DNA from: Strongylocentrotus droebachiensis
Taxonomy: Eukaryota; Echinodermata; Echinoidea; Camarodonta; Strongylocentrotidae
NCBI GenBank assembly: GCA_035222895.1
Contig: JAVYIG010000408.1
Coordinates: 434,001 to 498,000 of the forward strand
Length of the DNA stretch: 64,000 nt
Reading direction: 5' to 3'
Below are positions 12,111 to 25,300 of the stretch, in pieces. Under the pieces are notes generated by a model, which had not been told where the DNA came from, did no database searches, and saw only the letters and a list, made by a program, of their open reading frames with translations. Position 1 is the stretch's first letter, and each line of letters opens with the position of its first letter. A program made the position numbers and the translations under genes.

Positions 12111-13130
12111 AATCAGTCGTTCTGTAGTGGGTTTATCTAGAAATTTCCTAATTTTACCATTTCTGTGGATAAAATAAGATGCAACTTTACATACTTTCCT
12201 TATGTGAGCCTTCACATTGAGAGCAGTGTCCATCGGGACCCCCAGGCTTAAAGATCTTAAAGATTTTGTTAAGGCTAACCGACCGGTGACGGGGTTCAAG
12301 GATTACATACAACCGCGTTTGTTACATGGTGTAGGCCTATGTTTCTTTGTCCATTTAATACTTCACTGAGTGGTGTAGGCCTATGTTTCTTTGTCCATTT
12401 AATACTTCACTGAGTGGATAGTATATAAAATAAACTCGAGTGGCCCGAGGACCGACCACTGGGGCACGCCATGCAAAAGAGGGAAAGGGTCAGATATACT
12501 TTTGTTAATCAACTTCTCTGTTGTCTATGTTCAGGGTATGATGTAAACTATTTGATGACGTGCCACCAATTCCGAAAGTGTGGCAGAAGCGTTCAACCAA
12601 GCAACGCTGATTGATAGTGCCAAACGCTGCTGAATAGTCTAACATTACTAAAACTATTTCTTGACCCTTATCAACCGCCAATAGTAAATCATTGTGCACT
12701 TTGAACAGTGCAGTTGCTGTAGAGTGTAACTGCCGGTAAGCTGACTGCATATCAGAAAATAGGTTATTATCATTAAGATATATTTTCATTTGATCAGCTA
12801 CAATACGTTCCATGATTTTAGCAAAAAAACATAAGATTAGCTATAGAGCGATAATTCTTTAAATCATTACGATCTAAATGCGGCTTTTCAACACAGGTGT
12901 TACTTAAGAAGTTTTAAACACACTTGGCACAATACCAGTACTTAATCAATGATTGATAAGCTTGGTAATAAACGGAACCACTTCATTAATAGAATCCTTG
13001 AGGAGAGTTGTTGGTATCGGATCAAGCCTGCATGACTTGAAAGAACTCTCCTTAATAGTTCGTTGTACAGTTGCCTCGGATACTACATCTCATTCATTGA
13101 AGGAGTGGTCGCAGGGAGACGAGCTGTCAT
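12110..13130 (-). mobile_element. CR1/L2-like LINE fragment, antisense, decayed
   Basis: Reading on the - strand from 13,130 downward: PIPTTLLKDSINEVVPFI, then FAKIMERIVADQMKIYLNDN, SAYRQLHSTATALFKVHND, VLVMLDYSAAFGTINQRC, then HGVPQWSVLGPLEFILY (usual GVPQGS with Trp replacing Gly). After a gap comes NVKAHIRKVCKVASYFIHR with KFLDKPTTERLI. Several stops and a deletion separate the blocks and the YADD block is lost. It is the same family as the element split around 35,826-37,500. Confidence 0.88.
12327..12414 (+). repeat. 44-bp tandem duplication inside the LINE fragment
   Basis: Two adjacent, essentially identical 44-base units beginning TGGTGTAGGCCTATG and ending TTCACTGAG. The identity suggests a recent slippage or unequal-exchange event in a dead element. 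Confidence 0.85.
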
Positions 13131-13189
13131 CAAGATTGCAATCACCACCTAATACTCCCTTTATACCCCCTTCACATACACAGATTATT

Positions 13190-13930
13190 CTTACGAGTGC
13201 TTAGGGATCGCACAAATTTACGGATCTTTCACAGGTCCTTACGAGTTGGCCATTTTTACGACCGATTTAACAGTTGTTACAAGTTATTACGAGCTATTTA
13301 CGGTTTGTTACGGATTATTACGAGTTATTACGATATACTAACGGCAGAATTCCACGATTTGTTACGAGTTGTCATGGATAACTACGTGAAAATTACCTGT
13401 AAGTAACGACCTGTTAACGTGTTGTTACGAATAGAAACGAGTTAGTTACGAGTATTTACGAGTCCTTACGATTTTTTAACCAAAAAATAGCAGCTGAAAA
13501 TGAAGTGTTCAAATTTGCAGGTTTTATACCTTTCCCCAAACACGTAAACGATACGTAAGAATACTTAAAGTATACGTATTTAACTGTAAAGTACTCGTAA
13601 CTACATGTAAATTACGAGTGTTTTACGAATAGATACGTATACTTTTCGTATTCTTACGTATTGTTTACGATTAGGGGAAATGTATAAAAGCTGCAAAATC
13701 CTAAGGACTCGTAGATACTCGTAACTAACTCGTAGCTATTCGTCACAACACGTAAACAGGTTGTAAAATGCCCGTAAGTTGCTCGTAATTATCCGTGAAA
13801 ACTCGTATGAACTCGTGGAATTTTGCCGTAAATCCATCGTAATAATTCGTAATAATCCGTAATAAACCGTAAATTGCTCATAATAACTCGTAACAACTCT
13901 TAAATTGGTCGTAAAAGTGGCCGAATCGAA
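13190..13930. mobile_element. Long foldback built of degenerate TTACGAG repeats
   Basis: The left arm (about 13,246-13,510) is dense in TTACGAG/TTACGG words, and the right arm (about 13,680-13,926) carries the same succession in reverse complement as CTCGTAA/CCGTAA. The outer ends GGCCATTTTTACGACC and GGTCGTAAAAGTGGCC pair. The centre is also palindromic: TTTATACCTTTCCCC near 13,530 pairs with GGGGAAATGTATAAA near 13,675, and GTAAACGATACGTAAGAATAC with its complement. There is no ORF of substance. The arms are roughly 300 bases, so transcription would give a long imperfect hairpin. Confidence 0.85.
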
Positions 13931-14547
13931 GAGACAATGCCTTGAAACTCCAAAATCATTAGCCAGCGGCACATCGGATGAATGGTCAGGATGGATATGT
14001 TCAGACGCAGGTGCAGTTGAATGTTGAATAATGATTGTTCATTATACATCAATGATCAATGCTTTCCAATGAATATATTAGTGGAAGTGTTCTTTTTCAA
14101 AATGGCCGACAAACGCTTAACCTCGTGAACAGTGTGTACTCGTTCCACTGACATCATGCTCCGGTAATTGCCGAGCTGTTACCGATTACCATATCAACAA
14201 AAACAAAACCTAGGGATATAAGGTCGCGATAAGGTAAGTTGTGGTTATGTGATTATGCCATATTGCTACCAACGCCCTAACTCCATTTCAATTTTTCCTC
14301 AGTTTATGCAGTTCACAACAGGCCCCTACATTATAGTGATTGCTGCGCCCAGAGTTGTCACACACATTTTCTCCGTCCTCTCCCCTGCTTTAATGTTTCT
14401 ACCATAGTTTTCTGGGCTAAATTCAATTTCCAGTATAAAATTTTAAAAGTCCGATATCCAATACTAAGCCATGGCACCGTGCTTCAAGAGGTTGCGTCTG
14501 TTGCTTGAGATTGAGCCTAGCATTGTTCCTTGCATTTCTCATGCCCT

Positions 14548-14686
14548 GGGACCTGTTTCACAAAGCCCCTTTTCAATGAAAAATCAGCGAAAAATCTGCT
14601 GATAACCAATCAGAAGCAAGGATTTCAGTTGCTTATACCACAATATGTCATTTGTAACTGATGACAACTTTTGTGAAACGCCCCCC
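14548..14686. mobile_element. MITE, CTGTTTCACAAAGC family
   Basis: Ends GGGACCTGTTTCACAAAG and CTTTTGTGAAACGCCCCCC are inverted repeats of the same family as 7,620-7,767. The internal words AAGGATTTCAGT.GCTTATA are shared with that copy. The rest of 13,931-15,250 shows no gene; a GAGA-rich purine patch is at about 14,820-14,950. Confidence 0.65.
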
Positions 14687-16391
14687 TGATGTCCTTGGGA
14701 GGCACTATTGAAATAACGCCTCGTGTGCATTGGGCGTTACAAAAACTATGCCCTGTTCGTAACGCACGGCTGCCGCATCCTTCATCCGTTTTTGATGGCA
14801 TACTTTCGTCCTCAACAAGCCCATGGGAGAAAGGAAGCGAAAGAGATAGAGAGGGAGAGATTAAAGGGGAGAGAAGAGAAGAGGGGAGAGGGCAGGTGAA
14901 AGGAGAGAAAGATAGAGATTGACAGCTTGGGAGAGAAGGGGAGAAAGACAATTAATAATTTTAATGTCAGAGTGAACTTCCGCTTTAATGGTCCCATTAT
15001 ATGGCACTGATCGTGACTCAATGAAGGAATACTTTTTTATGTAAAATAAAATCGTGATGATCATATAAATTGTGCTTTCGAATCTGACATGGCTGACATT
15101 TCATCTGGCTTAATACTACCATGCCAACGTTTCAGCAAAGTATGCTTTGCTTTGTTATTACCTCCCACCGTTTGCAAAGACATGAACACCATAAGTGACA
15201 CTTGTTATTTAATGGGGTCCATAATCTTTTACGGTTGCTTGAAAGTTGTGATTTTAATAGTTCCCTCCTTGGTGGTAAAAATCGATTTAAAAGGGTTTTT
15301 TCACTTTGCATGCAATATTTGAATTGTAATTGGAATATATTTATTATTCCGGTTGTAGTGCCGTGGTTGCCCGGAAGAGGCAGTTTCGCGCAAGCTTAAC
15401 AAAATCGGCCATTTACCTTTCTCATGAATCAGCTGCTTGCAATCAACGTCCGTTGTTTCCACGGGGATCCATTCTCACGCTTTTATAGATTTGCCTGCTC
15501 ACAACAATGTCTGGTTCCATCTCTCATATAAAAAGAAAAGGATTTCTAGGCAGCAAGACCTAAACATTCTTCAAATCACCCTCCTGCTTACAGTCTGTTC
15601 GAGATTATTCGGCTACGGATCTTTTTAACCCTCTCATTCTCAGTGACCGATAACGATAAATATCGTCTTTACCACCAGGATCATGTTTACCTCGGTAATG
15701 CATTTTTTCTTCTTTCATTTTGTTTTCGCTAGGAAATTTGTCATTGATAAATATAAGTTGGTCTAATTTACTTACGTGTCTTCAGATTGCCACATCGGTA
15801 TTGATATTGGGGCGATTACGTGCAACATGTTCCTCACAACATCCAAAAATGAAGATCTCTCGATGTTACGACCTTTGTCTCATCATAGAAATTACTGGTA
15901 TCACTAAGGATGTGAAATGGTCAAGTCAACATATTCTCATAATTGTTTGGATGAAATGAAGCAACAACAAAAACGACATTATGTCGTAAGGGACAAATTG
16001 CAGGAAATCGTTCATTGCTATTACTGCAGATATTGCCGGTTATTGTGGGTCGACAGGAATGAAGTGAAAAAAAAAAAACATTTACTATTTGTAGAATATT
16101 TTTATGCAGATTAGGGTTTCGTGACAACCTGAGGATACCAAGGTGAAAAATTGAAACATGACGTGCATAAGAAGGCAAAGATTTTGAGGATTTCAAAGTG
16201 AATAATGTAAAAGAGATTAACATTTAACCCCCCCCCCCCCCCCCCTATATACCAACTTTGCTTTCTAAAGAATAGAAGGAGCACAATTTGCGTTACGACG
16301 ATGCAGTAGCGTACGCAGGATTTTTTTTTATATTATTAACACAAAATTGAGGAGGTAGACACCCCCCCCCCCCTCCCTCCCCCCTGCGGAG

Positions 16392-19300
16392 ATGTACTAT
16401 TTTCAAATCGTTTATTTAATTCTTTTAGCATCTGCTCAGTCTGTTGATGGCCATGACACTGCTAGAAGACGGTGAGTATAATATTTTTTCTAGAAAATTA
16501 AGACTAGATAATTCCATAATTGACCTCGGGCTCTTTTTGTATTTTGTAACCCCGATACCTAAGTGACACTAACAAGCCCAACAACAAAACAATATGTGTT
16601 TTCGATCCTGACGGACATTGAATATCCTACCTATTATTATTTTATTCGTTATACGTACCATTCCGCTGCCATAAAATATACATAGAAGAATAATATTAAA
16701 AGAAGAAAATAGTAGAATAGTAGAATATCAATAGTTCTTTCATACACTCTAAAAAAAAACTGCTCAATTTGAGTAAAAATGTTACTCTTTTGAGTAGTCA
16801 AAAGGGAACCACCCGATTTTTGAGTAAACTTTACTTAGCATGTGTTGAGGAACAAATCTACTCATCTGTTGAGTAAAAATATTACTCAATAAAAGACTAA
16901 ATCTCTACTCAGTTTGAATGAGTCAACCTTTACTCAATATTTACTCCTTTGTTGAGCGGTTCCCTTTTTTACTCAGTACTGGGTAGAAACGTAATCAACT
17001 CATGTCGAGTAAGAAACTGCTCATGAGTTGAGCCAAATTTTACTCAATTAACGAGTACATGTTTTGACTCAAATTGTTTGAGCAATTTTTTGCTCAAATA
17101 TTGAGTATGATGTTATCTGGGTAACGCTTAGTTGCTCAATCAATATCGAGTAAAAACATGTACTAAGTTAAGTACATGTTTTTACTCAATACTGACTAAA
17201 AATGGCTTCCTCGGTGCTCCTCAAAGCACCAACTAAAACAGTGGGCTCCTTTCTCTGAAGGAGGCCAGAAAAAAAGTCCAAGCCAGTTCCTTCCTAGATG
17301 TCGGTTGGAGCTCTTCCGAGCTCGATCCATGAGCTCAGAATTTCTTCCCAATGTGTCACAATCATCTATCTCAGTTCTTTCGCATCTTTCTGCACGCGCA
17401 CATGCATGCACGAGACATGCACATGGCGGACAATAAAAGAGGACAACATATACAGTTCCTTAGGTAGACAAAGGAACATACAGCTGCAAATATGTAAAAA
17501 TGTGTAGAACAGGTGTCACATGCATATTGACAGCTAGTTGCACTTTCCATCGATCCAACTTTCACTCGCACCCGAGGTAAATTCGGGTAAGAGATCAATG
17601 TTGAGTTATTTATCACCTGCCGCCGCGTAATACCCAACCGTAGTTTACTCAAAATTGACACAAACGAAGTTCTTACTCAATGTTGAGTCATTGATTTACT
17701 CTTTATCGAAGGTAACAAATTACTCGGATGACGAGTACCACTAAAATTGACTTCTTACTCCAGCTTGAGTACTGAATTGCTCATTTTGTTACTCAGCTTA
17801 TTTTACTCGGCACAATTTACTCGCTGACATTAAGAGTGCAAGTCAAACTTGTCTTTAATAGTGGCCACCTCTATATAACAGCCATCTGTCTATAGTGGCC
17901 ATGCATTTTGCATCCCTCAAGAAAGAAATGTGTGTTGCAGAACATGGCCACCTTCTCTGTAAAACTACGGTCACATCCCCCAAAAGGAGCCTGCTCGCCG
18001 GCCGGGCGGCGAGTCTTTAACCAATTTCGCCCGGATACCGAGCGGTGGCCGCCCGGGCACCGCTTGTTCTTAGGGCATCGTTCGGTCGCCGCTGAAGTTC
18101 GGCGGCGCCTGTTCACTTTTCCTTCGCCGCCCGACATACGCTCGGTGTCCGGTCGGTCCCCGCCCGGGCACTGACCTAATCGAGCGTTCGCCATCGAGCG
18201 ATTTAGGTCAAAATTCGAAGACGCTAGGTCAAAGGCTGCCGAGCGGTCGCCGACCGGTCGCTGCCCAGACGTCGCTGGGAGATTAGTCGGTCACTGGGCG
18301 GCGAGTCCAAAATCGGTCGACAGCCTTGCGGCTTCGATTTTTGACCTCAATCGCTCGACGGCGAACGCTCGATTAGGTCGGTGACCGGGCGGCGAACGCC
18401 CGGGCACCGAGCGTATAATGGAGCCCCGCCGATCACCGGCCGGCCGCCGGACAATTTTTGTTTTAATCAGCCGTTTGCCGGTGGGAGACCGCTCGGTTAT
18501 CGGTGGGTCATCAGTCGGTCACTGCCGGGACGCCGTACGGAGAAGCTCTCCGATTTTGCCCAGTTTTGACCTTGGCGAAGAACTGTGGAAGGAGAGATTA
18601 AAGACCTGAACCACACATGGGATACAATCCAAAGACTGGCCCAGGATCGGAAGGAGTGGAAGACTTTTGTTGCTGCCCTATGTGCCAGGAGGCATAATGG
18701 GCAGTAAGTAAGTAAGTAAGTGACCTAAAATCGACCGGCGACAGACGGGAAATCGACAGAGCATCGCCCAGGCATCACTGGGGTTCTACAGCCTGCTCGA
18801 CTTCTCCAAAAATCGTCGGGCGATGCATAAATTTCAGTGGCGACCGAGCAGGCTACTAATCGGTCGGTCGCCGCTCTGAGTTGTGCCCATAGCTTGAATT
18901 CCAGTGGTGACCGAGCAGGCTACAAATCGGTCAGTCGCCGCTCTGAGTTGTGACCAAAGCTTTACACTTCGGTGGCCCTAAATAGATAGGGTTGACTGTA
19001 TATTAATGTTTCAAAAAAAGTGTATTAGTGCTCTTGCAACCGATCTATACGTTCGCCGTTCAAATAAATCTAGGATTTTTGGAAATTTTCTCCATTCTTT
19101 ATTCAATTTTGCCGTTTAAATTTCTTCGGTCAAGCACATTATACTGATTTAGTCCGAATCAAAATCGGCCCGAAACGCTACACCAAAACAAATGGGAAAG
19201 GAGCGAAAACAAATGCCAAATATCTCTCTTAACAATGGAAGTTGTAGATGATAAAGCTGATTGATATCTAAGTTCACTTTAATTTGTAATCAGTCTTGGT

Positions 19301-22300
19301 TTCCGATCGATAACTTCAGTAATGATTGACAGATTTTAACGAAATTTGATATGAAAGTACATGATATCAAAATACAGGCTAAGTTTGATTTCGAAGAACG
19401 TAGGTCAAAGGTCAAAGGCCATAGCTCATTAAATATGCAAAAATACACATCTGGTTTCCGATCGATAACTTTAGTAATGTTTGACGGATTTTAATGAAAT
19501 TTGATATAAAGGTACATGATATCAAAATACAGGCTAAGTTCGATTTCGGAGTATGTAGGTCAAAGGTCAAAGGTCAAAGCTCATTAAATATGCGAATCTG
19601 GTTTCCGATCAATAACTTTAGAATGTTTGACGGATTTTAATAACATTTGATATGAAGGTACATTGTATCAAAACACAGCCTAAGATCAATTTCCGAGTAT
19701 GTAGGTCAAAGGTCATAGCTCATTAAATATGCGAATCTGGTTTCCGATCCATAACTTTAATATTGTTTGACAGATTTTAATGAAATTTGATGTGAAGGTT
19801 CATGGTATCAAAACACAGCCTAAGTTTAATTTCCGATTATGTATTACGTCAAAGTGCATAGCTCATTAAATATGAGAATCTGGTTTCCATTCGATAACTT
19901 GAGTAATGTTTGACAAATTTTAATGAAATTTAATATGAAGGTACATGGTATTTAAATACATGTACAGCCTAAGTTCGATTTCTGAATATGTAGGTAAAAG
20001 GTAAAAGGTCATAGCACATTAAATATGCAAAAACACCTAAATATATATGTGAAAATGTGGTTAACCACTTTGCCTAGTAATATAATTGTTCTTTATTCTG
20101 TATTTTCTTTCCTACTCTCGATATCATTACCAAGATTAAGATAAGCATTTATATACTGAATTACTACAAGTATCTTGTTTGTATTTGTTGATGGTGCATG
20201 TTCCTTACACAAGCTTTGCTTTCAAGCTTTTCACCTCGTACTTCTTGAAATATTCACTGTAACCATATATTGTGAATGTGAGTGTCATTTCGATTCAATA
20301 GGATGATTAAGTTGAAACAGATTACAGAACACAACTATAAAGATCCCCTTATGTTTCTAGGTATAAATTGTGAAGCATGGGAGTGCCCTAAAGAAGACAT
20401 GTGTCCCTCTTCATTGCTACCCTATGGCACGGTCATTAGAGGAACTGTCAAAGGTATGGTCTTCAACCAATCATCATCATCATTGACAACACCAGGTCAT
20501 GAGATAATCGTATGCGAGGCACCTCACTGCGGTAAATATTTAAGAACGATCAAATAATTAATTATTTTAGTTAATCCATTTAATGTTTTATTCATTAATT
20601 TCGATTTGTTATTGTTACAGTCACATTGTAATTCAGTAATTCAGTAGCGCATATCGTTGAATATACTGTACATTCCTCATACGCTTTTACGAATGTATTT
20701 GTCCCTCTTTTTGTCTCCCCCCCCCTCCCTTTCTCTCTCGCTCTCTCTCTCTCCTTCTCTCACTCATGTCTTATTCGTAGGCTACCATCCTTGCTCAGCT
20801 AGCCCTTGTCTCAATGGAGGAACCTGCACTCCTTCTCTTGGCCATACTCCAGCGTACAGGTGCCAATGTAATCTTGGGTTCGATGGCACGGAATGCGGTA
20901 GGTATCCTAATGGTGTTTTTTGTTATTCAGTGGTAAACTTATGGTTTTATGTGGAGCTTGCACTTTAAAAAATCTGGGTGGAGAGTGGATTAATGTCTTG
21001 CCAAAGGACGTTAGTGCACGGCTGGGATTAGAACGCTCTACCCTTGGATTGAGAGTCAAGAGAATAAACCACTATACCACGACATGTTCGTCCTAAAACT
21101 ATTGAGTTTTTATATAGAGTAGCAATATCCATATAATTTGAATGCTATTCTAAAAGATGATGCCGTTTTTCATTCCATGACCCTCTCTCAGATGTGTCTT
21201 TGCAACTACTAATCATCAATCCGCAAATGACTGGGATTTGGGTCGCTAATATGACGGACTTTGTGTTCTCGAAATTCGTAGACTTCGGCAACTCTGCCCA
21301 GATCGTAACCATGGTCTTTGATGACACATCTGATACACTCTACTGGACAGATTTGGTTAAAGGAACTCTGTCAATGTCAAATCGGAACGAGCCTATGGCG
21401 TTGGACGTTAGGATGTATAAGATGGGATGGGCAAACTGGACGGTTATATCTGCTGATATTGCAGGTATTATACCACATAAGTTTGTTGTTTTTTTAAATA
21501 TTTTGTTATATTCAAAAACATAAATAAGGTAAGTACAATAACATCTGCCAAAAAAATCAATGTATTTTCTTTCAATATTTATATCATTTTGATTCTTCTC
21601 CTTCTTTTGTTTTCTTTTTACCAAACCGTAGATTTGCAGAATGTGTCTTTATAGACAACAAATGATTTGTTTGCGTATACTCGACACTGTATTTAGTCTT
21701 TACCCTACATGACATTGTATAAGAAGCTATACATGTGTGTCGATATTCTGATTTTATTTCCCACCATGCGAGAGCTTTTATAAAAGACACTGTCTACATC
21801 CTATTGGGAATGGTTGAATATGAACTAGATGATAAATTTACCCAGGAAAGCCCTGTCAGGTTTTGTTACCTTAATCCTTTGCGGACTTGGCCAGTGGAAA
21901 CGTGTCTCGGCAAACTACATGTGCTGTCCCATTGTCAAGATTGTGACAGATTCTTTTTTAACTATTTAAATGTAGAATACAATGACCCGAAAGAACTATC
22001 GACCCGTTGTCAACTTGTCAGTGTACATTGTACTGTACAACGAAATTCTTGGAGAGAGTCGTCTCAGAGCATCCATACATACTTACAATATAGGACCATG
22101 GGTGCGATATGTAAGCAGACTAGTCAGTCTGCTTATCGAGGCCACCATGCAACTTTGACTGCACTAGTACGAGTATTGGGTGATCTCCTCGTTTTTGACA
22201 GAGGATATGAAGCTTTTTAAGCATGCTTCACCACTGGGCAGCATGTCAGACGATAGACCGAGCCAGACTAGAGTACACCTCACAAAACTCATATGCCATT

Positions 22301-25300
22301 CAAAGACTTACTTTGAAAGGGCTGATATCTTACCTTGAGGGTCGCCAGAGGGGAGTATATATCACCGGACTTGCTCTTGATTCTTTGCTCTCACATGGGT
22401 TATCCCTCAAGGGTCTGACATAGGCTCACTGGTATTCATCTCATACAGAGTTTCACTGAATGCTGTTATTACGGCTCATCAAAGAAATCGATTTCACACA
22501 GCTAGATTTTTTTCTTGGGCAAGCCATTGAGCGTATGGACTCCTTTGACAAACTACTAAACGTTCTAGTTCATGTTTAATGCTTGATTGCTGGTCATCAA
22601 ACGATCTTCTAATACTCAACGGATCTGATACTAAAGTCCATCATAATCACTTCTAAATTTAGGAAAACCACGCCCCTCTAGCTCTCCGTTGAATGTTGTC
22701 TAAGACTATATTTGTCTTTGTAGCGTAATAAGACGTGCGTTAGCGTGTCGGGAGGGGCGAGGGGGGGGGCAGATGGGGAAAGGGACAGAGTCCCAAGCGG
22801 CACATGCAGGGGGGGGGAGGAAAACAAAACATGAATATCGTTTTCTGTCCAATAGATTCGGGGCAGATTCTTTTTTCAAACAAAATTGAATTTGAACTTT
22901 TATTGAGAACGGTTGTTCAGAAAAAATTCCGTCATCACGGAATATCATGATTATTGTTTGTGCTCTTAAGATTTTAAGTTTTTAGCCTTCGTATTCTCCG
23001 TCTCGTTGATAACAGTGACAAGTCTCTACAGGTGTTTGGCTTTGGACAACAAGGAACAGCAACTTCACTGGATGACATTCCCGGGTGGACATATGCAACG
23101 AGGAGTACGACAAGAAGGAGCCGTTTCCGATCCTGTTGAATTATCGGGAGTCCCGATGAGCGGAAGCTATGTCATTGATCAGCGACGAAGGTGACGAATA
23201 ATCTCGCCAAAAATCTCACTTTCATTATGCTCTTCCCTGTTCCTATTTCTGTTGATGTGTCGTCTCTCTTCTTTGGCAGTGTCTAGTTTCGTTTCCAAAT
23301 TGTAAATTGTAAGTGTAAGCCATTCCAACCTTGAACGTATCAGCTTAAAATACGTAGCCGTTCTGTGTCCTGTCTCCCTTCGTTTTACACCCATCGACCA
23401 CGTTTTAAGTAGTGGATACACTTAATCATGATAACCGTAGTTCTAAGTCACGGTTACAGTAATATCACCACACACTGTTTAATCATGTTAGTGTGATATT
23501 TGACAGGACCATCGTTCTTTGTTTTGATCTTAATTAAGATGATTTCATTAATTGTCAGTGTTTGCACATTTTCAAGATATTATCTATAACACATGTGTTG
23601 GTGAAAAGAGCCCCTGCTCTCCTCCTTTTGTCAAATGCAGATGTAGAAGGCTTATCTTGCTTGTAGTACACGAACATCGTAAACACTTCATTATCGCAGG
23701 AGAAGATATATTATCATAAAGTGCTCTCATAATTGTTTCGAATCATTCGACCCTCGGCAGATATCTCTACACTCTCCATCTATCTAAAAGGATTCATCGA
23801 CTGCATCGAACCCATCTTGACGACGGGCATACAACAATGCTAGAAAGTAGAATAGTAGGACAACCGCTTCGTGGATTGACAATAGATGAAGAAGGTGGTT
23901 AATTGTCTATTGTAGTAAATTGATTGGGTTTGAGATGGATGGGGTTGGAAGGGCTCCCTCCCACTCTCTTCCCGAGCTTTTCAAACTCCCATTATTAGGA
24001 TAATTACATAATCTAAATAATCTTGTACACATCTTACGTGAAACTGCATAGTTGCGCAAACTTCAATTTTAATTTACATGAAGAAAAACATAGATGGATA
24101 TATTGTAGATCACCAGTGGTTGGCATTATAACAAAAGTCTTAGATTGGTGTTAATTGTTGTTTAAATCGCTTAGTTATTCCGATGTGTTTTTTTTTAATC
24201 TACTCATTATTTCAAAGCTCCTCTTTTAGTTAAGTACGGCACTAAAAAGTTATCAATGAATCATGCATGACCATTTCAAGTGGAGTAGAACTGCACGAAA
24301 TTATCAAAATATAATAATCTGAGGGCATAATGCGGGGAGGGGGCTGCAGACCCTCAATCCCAGCCCAATGGAAGTTCCAAAAGATCAAAATATGGGCCTC
24401 ATTCTTGCGGATCACGTAAAAACTTTGAAAAATCAATTTGAGTGCAATTTCAATACCCTATTGTGTTTCCCATAAAAATCATGTTCGGATTTAAAAATGC
24501 ATCATTGCAACAATGACGATAGATAGACCATTGCAACTTTCGCAAGTTAGGCTATGGACAACAAGCTATTGAAATTGTCCTAGGTTGAATTTTAGAAAAT
24601 CTTGTTAAACGTGTTTCTAGTGTCTTTTGATAAGGAAATAGCATTTTTTAAATGATCTCTTTATAGACACTGGTTAATATTCGGAAGGGCCTCATTAGCG
24701 TCCTTTTCAGATGACTGCATTATATGCATGTCTGGAACTAGAGAACGTTAAAAATGCCTATGGCATTATTGAAACGACCACATTTTTGTTAATTCGATGC
24801 AGAATCTATTGTCACTAATTAAATCGATAAAACAAACTGAAGGAATGTCTTTTCCAGGTTAATTATGCATAGTGGTTGATCATTCCAAATCAGGGGAATT
24901 TTCGTTTACAGGGCAAATGAGATGGTATAGTATTCATGACTGCTTTGAGAGAAATAGTTGTTTTTATACGCTCAAGGGAAGGTTACAATTGTGCTATTGC
25001 CCGAGGCGTATAAAAACAACTATTTCTCGAATATTAAAGCAATTATTAATACTTTTATATGTCGAAAACTTATGACACCACCTTGGCCTTTCTCTAGTTT
25101 ATCTGCACGGTTGTTTTTCTATGAGTGTATCTTTGAGAGAAGATCTAGACTAAATCTAGATTCTAGTCTAGACCTAAGCAAGATATTTTTACAATTTTGG
25201 GGGTGGGCCGGCCCTGTGGGGATTATGAAGAAAAACCTGCGCTTTCATATTATGACACCTCACTTATTGAGTATCACCCTCAGGATCACGAGCAATATTA

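Noticed and set aside
15089..16223. Several 60-100 codon frames upstream of the copy-B leader exon (and the matching ones at 60-865)
   Set aside because: The frames are not conserved between the two duplicated copies (shifts and stops differ), so they are not genes.
17871..18194. 88- and 107-codon Arg/Gly/Pro-rich frames on both strands
   Set aside because: Composition artefact of the GC-rich foldback; no stop codons because of high GC.
21735..22220. 161-codon open frame as a further exon of copy B
   Set aside because: The propeller exons on either side join each other in phase without it; copy A's version is interrupted; neighbouring sequence looks like a dead reverse transcriptase.
24949..25028. 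miRNA gene
   Set aside because: The 23-bp stem is perfect and lies in a copy-specific insertion; without small-RNA evidence it is more likely a transposon-derived inverted repeat.
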